A stretch of DNA of 64,000 nt, taken from assembly GCF_951230155.1 (NCBI RefSeq), contig NZ_CATNVD010000021.1, forward strand, positions 24,022 to 88,021. The letters are read 5' to 3'. Below are positions 60,960 through 64,000 of the stretch, piece by piece. A program made the translations under genes and the position numbers. Every line of letters starts with the position of its first letter. Position 1 is the first letter of the stretch. This DNA is from Parablautia sp. Marseille-Q6255. GTDB lineage: Bacteria > Bacillota > Clostridia > Lachnospirales > Lachnospiraceae. Below the pieces are notes generated by a model. It saw nothing but the letters and a program-made list of their open reading frames with translations, had not been told where the DNA came from and did not search any database.

Positions 60960-61003
60960 CGATGGAAGGGGACGCTGCAGCATCCCGGGCTCCATCGTTT
61001 TTT
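60960..61003 (+). terminator. Terminator after DUF4364 gene
   Basis: CGATGGA (60960-60966) pairs with TCCATCG (60991-60997), GGGA.../...CCC inside; a TTTTTT run follows. Confidence 0.85.
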
Positions 61004-61033
61004 ATATTTTAACATTTACAACAGGAGGACACT

Positions 61034-62200
61034 ATGAAAGACACCTATATTTCTGATTCTATTGTTTACGTTGGAGTAGACGACAAAACGATTGATCTGT
61101 TTGAAAGCCAGTATCACGTACCTGGCGGAGTTTCCTACAACTCCTACATCATTTTTGACGAAAAGATCGCAGTCATGGATACCGTAGATCCCCGCGGCAC
61201 ACAGGAATGGCTTTCCAACGTAACGCACGCACTCGGGACAAGGACTCCGGATTATCTCATCGTACAGCATCTGGAGCCGGACCATGCGGGCAGCGTAAAG
61301 ACATTGATCGACCTGTATCCCGACATGAAGATCGTCGGCAACGCAAAAACGTTCCCAATGATCCACCAGTTCTTTGAGGTTTCACTTCCGGAGGAAAAAA
61401 CAGTGCTGGTCAAAGAGGGAGACACGCTCTGCCTTGGCAGCCACACGCTGCAGTTCTTCATGGCTCCAATGGTCCACTGGCCGGAGGTCATGGTCACGTA
61501 TGAGCAGAGTGAAAAAATCCTTTTCGCTGCCGACGGGTTTGGAAAATTCGGTGCTCTCGATACAGAGGAAGAATGGACAGATGAAGCCAGACGCTATTTT
61601 ATCAACATCGTCGGAAAGTACGGCGCACAGGTACAGGCTCTCCTGAAAAAGGCCGCAACACTTGATATTGCAATGATCTGCCCGCTGCACGGACCGATCC
61701 TGAAGGAAGATCTGGGCTACTATATCGGCAAATACCTGACATGGAGCAGCTATGAGCCTGAGGAGGAGGGCATCGTGATCGCCTTCGCTTCGATCCACGG
61801 AAATACTGCCCGCGCTGCCAGACTGCTCGCTGATATGCTTGAAAAAAAGGGAGCGAAAAAAGTCGTACTGTTTGATCTGGCAAGAGATGATATGGCAGAG
61901 GCGATCGCCAGCGCTTACCGCTATGACACGCTTGTCCTCGCGGCAGCCTCCTATGACGGCGGAGTATTCCCCTGCATGGAAGATTTCCTCAATCATCTGC
62001 GCGCAAAGAACTTCCAGAAGCGCAGGGTAGCTTATCTGCAAAATGGAAGCTGGGCTCCTTCTGCCGGTAAAACTATGAAAGCGCTCCTGTCGTCTATGAA
62101 GGATATCACAGAGATCGAGCCTATGGTAACAATCAAATCCACTGTAAAGCCTGCAGACCTCGCACAGATGGAACTGCTCGCTGACGCACTGCTTGCATAA
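61034..62200 (+). CDS. fprA: Two-domain flavodiiron protein (FprA type)
   Basis: 388 residues. Diiron ligands H79, E81, D83, H84, H148, D167 and H219 in the N-terminal domain; flavodoxin-like FMN domain from about residue 245 (IVIAFASIHGNTARAARLLA). The ordinary short form reduces O2 (or NO) using electrons from rubredoxin or F420-like partners. GGAGGAC lies before the ATG. It is about half the size of the fused enzyme at 2452-4317; the shared residues include the whole MAPMVHWPEVM block. Confidence 0.94.
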   Translation: MKDTYISDSIVYVGVDDKTIDLFESQYHVPGGVSYNSYIIFDEKIAVMDTVDPRGTQEWLSNVTHALGTRTPDYLIVQHLEPDHAGSVKTLIDLYPDMKIVGNAKTFPMIHQFFEVSLPEEKTVLVKEGDTLCLGSHTLQFFMAPMVHWPEVMVTYEQSEKILFAADGFGKFGALDTEEEWTDEARRYFINIVGKYGAQVQALLKKAATLDIAMICPLHGPILKEDLGYYIGKYLTWSSYEPEEEGIVIAFASIHGNTARAARLLADMLEKKGAKKVVLFDLARDDMAEAIASAYRYDTLVLAAASYDGGVFPCMEDFLNHLRAKNFQKRRVAYLQNGSWAPSAGKTMKALLSSMKDITEIEPMVTIKSTVKPADLAQMELLADALLA

Positions 62201-62220
62201 TTTTTATATATCATGAAATA

Positions 62221-62276
62221 AAAAACTGCCGCAGACCCTGCTCCATAGGGAAAGGAGCTGGCGCCTGCGGCAGTTT
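62221..62276. terminator. Bidirectional terminator
   Basis: AAAACTGCCGCAG (62221-62233) pairs perfectly with CTGCGGCAGTTTT (62264-62276). It serves fprA from the left and the wall hydrolase gene from the right. Confidence 0.92.
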
Positions 62277-62290
62277 TGTGTAGATGAAGT

Positions 62291-63745
62291 TTAATAGAAC
62301 TGGTGATCTCCGATTTTCATACCTTTGCCGGATCCCGTATTGAAATACAATGCTCCTCCGACCGGATTCTCTCCGCTCAAAGCTGCTGCCGCCGCATCAT
62401 AGCAGGTGCTGGGGACACCATTTGCAAGTGCGCTCGCAAGAGCTCCGCTGGAAGCCGGAGTAAACTGACCGCTCTGATAAATGACCTCACTGATCGTATT
62501 CGGGAAGGATGCGCTGGCCACACGGTTCATAACAACCGCTCCGACCGCTACCATGCCTTCGTAGCTCTGATTGCCTGCTTCGCAGTAGATCAGCGCTGCA
62601 AGCAGATTCGTATCATCCGTACCTGCAGAAGAGGAGGATTCTGTTTCTTCTACGTATTCCTCCGTCTGCTCCACGTACTCTGTCTCTGGCGCAGAGGTCT
62701 CCGGTGCGGAAGTCTCAGGTGTCACTGCTGATCCCTCATAAACCGGATTCCAGTATGCATCATAGAGAATGCCTGTCCCGGAGTCATAATACAGACCTGT
62801 GCTGGCATCATAATAAATACCTGTAGCAGCATCGTAATAGCTCTCATCTCCAGAAGCGGACTCTGTTGCTTCTGTCTGCTCTGCATACGTCTCTTCTGTA
62901 TAAGAATCATCTGCGTATGTCTCCTCTGTATAGGAGTCATCCGTCCACGTCTCGCCTGCGGAAGAATCATCGGTCCAGGTCTCCTCTGTGTAGGAGTCGT
63001 CCGTCCACGTCTCGCCTGTGGAAGAACTGTCTGTCCATGTCTCTTCTGTGTAAGAATCCTCTGTCCATGTCTCGCCTGCAGAAGTCTCCTCTGTATAAGA
63101 CGCTTCTGCATATGTATCATCCGTATAGGACTCCTCATAGTATACCTCCGATGCCCCATCATTTACTGCATCGGAAGGCACCGCCGTATCAAGCAGCAGT
63201 ACGCGGGAAACATCCTCCGCTGAAACATAGGCTGTGCTGTCTGCACCGCGCTGTACCTCCAGCCAGTCCCCATTATCCTGAGTCAGGATCATCGAATCTC
63301 CAGAATCCAGAGATGTGACTACCTCAGAGGCTCCATTATCGTCTGCATAGACCTTTACATCATCCCATGTCGTAGCGACACCCTCTGTCCCGTGATTCTG
63401 CGCCATGTTCTTCGCATCCTCACCGTACGTCAGGTACTCATTCTTTACAAAACCGGTAATACCGCCGGAATAGAGCTCTGTCCACTCCTCTCCACGGTTG
63501 AGCACCCATGCCGCATCACCATGATACATATATCCGATCACGTCGCTGTCTTCGTTAGCTGCGCTGCGGATGTTGATCCCTGTGTTGACGGTATCATCAT
63601 TCGTCACTGCCAGTTCTTCCCACACTGCCTCCTGGTCGTGCGGAACAGCTATCGTATTCTCCTGTGCTGCCGCTGTCATGCTCATCATCAGGGATGCGCC
63701 CATGATTGCCGCTGCAGCGATCACACAGCTTCTCTTTTTCCTCAT
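62291..63745 (-). CDS. SH3-domain SleB-type cell wall hydrolase with acidic repeats
   Basis: 484 residues. Signal peptide (about 1-27, ending AAAQ), two SH3-like domains (about 55-110 starting NTGINIRSAANEDSDVIGYM; about 130-180), an acidic spacer of repeated TEETWTDDS/AGETWTDDSY units (about 200-290), a YYDAATGIYYDASTGLYYDS stretch, then a SleB/Hydrolase_2 domain (about 378-484: LLAALIYCEAGNQSYEGMVA, GAVVMNRV, GGALYFNTG) with catalytic Glu. It likely cleaves peptidoglycan glycan strands. Promoter is close to consensus. The repeats are nearly identical at DNA level, so copy number may vary. Confidence 0.9.
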   Translation of the reverse strand: MRKKRSCVIAAAAIMGASLMMSMTAAAQENTIAVPHDQEAVWEELAVTNDDTVNTGINIRSAANEDSDVIGYMYHGDAAWVLNRGEEWTELYSGGITGFVKNEYLTYGEDAKNMAQNHGTEGVATTWDDVKVYADDNGASEVVTSLDSGDSMILTQDNGDWLEVQRGADSTAYVSAEDVSRVLLLDTAVPSDAVNDGASEVYYEESYTDDTYAEASYTEETSAGETWTEDSYTEETWTDSSSTGETWTDDSYTEETWTDDSSAGETWTDDSYTEETYADDSYTEETYAEQTEATESASGDESYYDAATGIYYDASTGLYYDSGTGILYDAYWNPVYEGSAVTPETSAPETSAPETEYVEQTEEYVEETESSSSAGTDDTNLLAALIYCEAGNQSYEGMVAVGAVVMNRVASASFPNTISEVIYQSGQFTPASSGALASALANGVPSTCYDAAAAALSGENPVGGALYFNTGSGKGMKIGDHQFY

Positions 63746-63823
63746 CGGTGTATTTCCTCCTCAAAGCCTTTCATACATCTTTATTACAAATATTACATAA
63801 TTGTTAACTGTTGTTACGAATGT

Positions 63824-63852
63824 ATTGTAATATGTTTACTCTTCTTTGTCAA
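63824..63852 (-). promoter_or_regulatory. Promoter of the wall hydrolase gene
   Basis: Minus strand TTGACA (63852-63847), 17-bp spacer, TACAAT (63829-63824). The leader (63746-63823) is AT-rich. Confidence 0.75.
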
Positions 63853-63912
63853 CCCTTATCTAAAAATTTCCAGCTCGGGAGTTTGACAGTTGAATATCGG
63901 AAAAAGTACTCA

Positions 63913-63937
63913 CAGGTCGCATAAAACCTGCTTTTTT
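63913..63937 (+). terminator. Weak terminator-like hairpin
   Basis: CAGGT and ACCTG pair around 8 nt, followed by C and seven T. No plus-strand gene ends nearby, so its role is unclear. Confidence 0.3.
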
Positions 63938-63986
63938 TATGTCAATTTTTTTGATTTTATATCTGTTATTTTATGTTATTGTATGA

Positions 63987-64000
63987 TATAATAAGGGAGG
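63987..64000 (+). promoter_or_regulatory. TATAAT and ribosome-site-like AAGGGAGG at window end
   Basis: TATAAT at 63987-63992 is directly followed by AAGGGAGG at the last bases. A plus-strand gene probably starts just beyond the window; with so short a distance the hexamer itself may be part of the leader rather than the promoter. Confidence 0.35.

Overview
The window looks like chromosomal DNA of an anaerobic, gut-type Bacillota, most likely a Lachnospiraceae member. This is inferred from strong AGGAGG-type ribosome binding sites, HPr kinase, a DUF4364 protein, two flavodiiron oxygen/NO-scavenging proteins, a ferredoxin-linked 2-oxoacid oxidoreductase, Ptb/Buk, the YesM/YesN-type signalling pair and Clostridia-style cell-wall proteins. 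No taxonomic search was possible. Almost everything is on the minus strand.

Left part (1-15.4 kb): sugar, probably fructan or fructoside, use plus redox defence. A GH32 fructosidase (cut by the window edge) has a consensus promoter and a LacI-type palindrome. Next come a LacI regulator, a rubredoxin-fused flavodiiron protein, a fructokinase, a secreted Ig-like protein, and an operon of sugar-binding protein, two permeases and a GH172/DUF2961 enzyme. A histidine kinase and a response regulator split into two overlapping ORFs lie just upstream of that operon. An isolated eutH closes the block.

Middle left (15.4-27.5 kb): a Gfo/Idh oxidoreductase remnant, then a catabolic cluster controlled by a divergent IclR gene. 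Its order is porG-porD-porA-porB, a DASS-type carboxylate carrier, buk, ptb, a strong terminator, then ubiD, ubiX and an LpdD-like gene. It reads as import of a carboxylate, oxidative decarboxylation of a 2-oxoacid to acyl-CoA, and ATP recovery through acyl-phosphate; a prenyl-FMN decarboxylase may supply or drain an intermediate. The substrate is unknown. A YefM/YoeB-type toxin-antitoxin pair and a broken integrase next to tRNA-Pro(CGG) are the scar of an integrated element.

Middle right (27.7-45.1 kb): mostly housekeeping. rRNA and tRNA methyltransferases, an aminotransferase, an Lrp regulator and a HypE/PurM-like protein form one overlapping operon. Then follow a VanW-type protein with a 36-residue membrane peptide gene before it, a DnaQ exonuclease, a radical SAM protein, glucokinase, hprK, uvrC, a PadR/DUF1700 envelope-stress-like operon, a secreted transglutaminase-like protein and greA.

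Right part (45.2-64 kb): a surface-polysaccharide locus (rfbB, rfbA, rfbC, ABC exporter wzm/wzt, a methyltransferase fusion, a two-domain glycosyltransferase), two tandem membrane-anchored deacetylase-like paralogues, a YhcC-type radical SAM protein with DUF4364, a second flavodiiron protein, and a SleB-type wall hydrolase. Several non-coding repeat elements lie here: a 133-bp unit in three tandem copies between wzm and wzt, and a 171-bp element with 15-bp inverted ends plus truncated copies.
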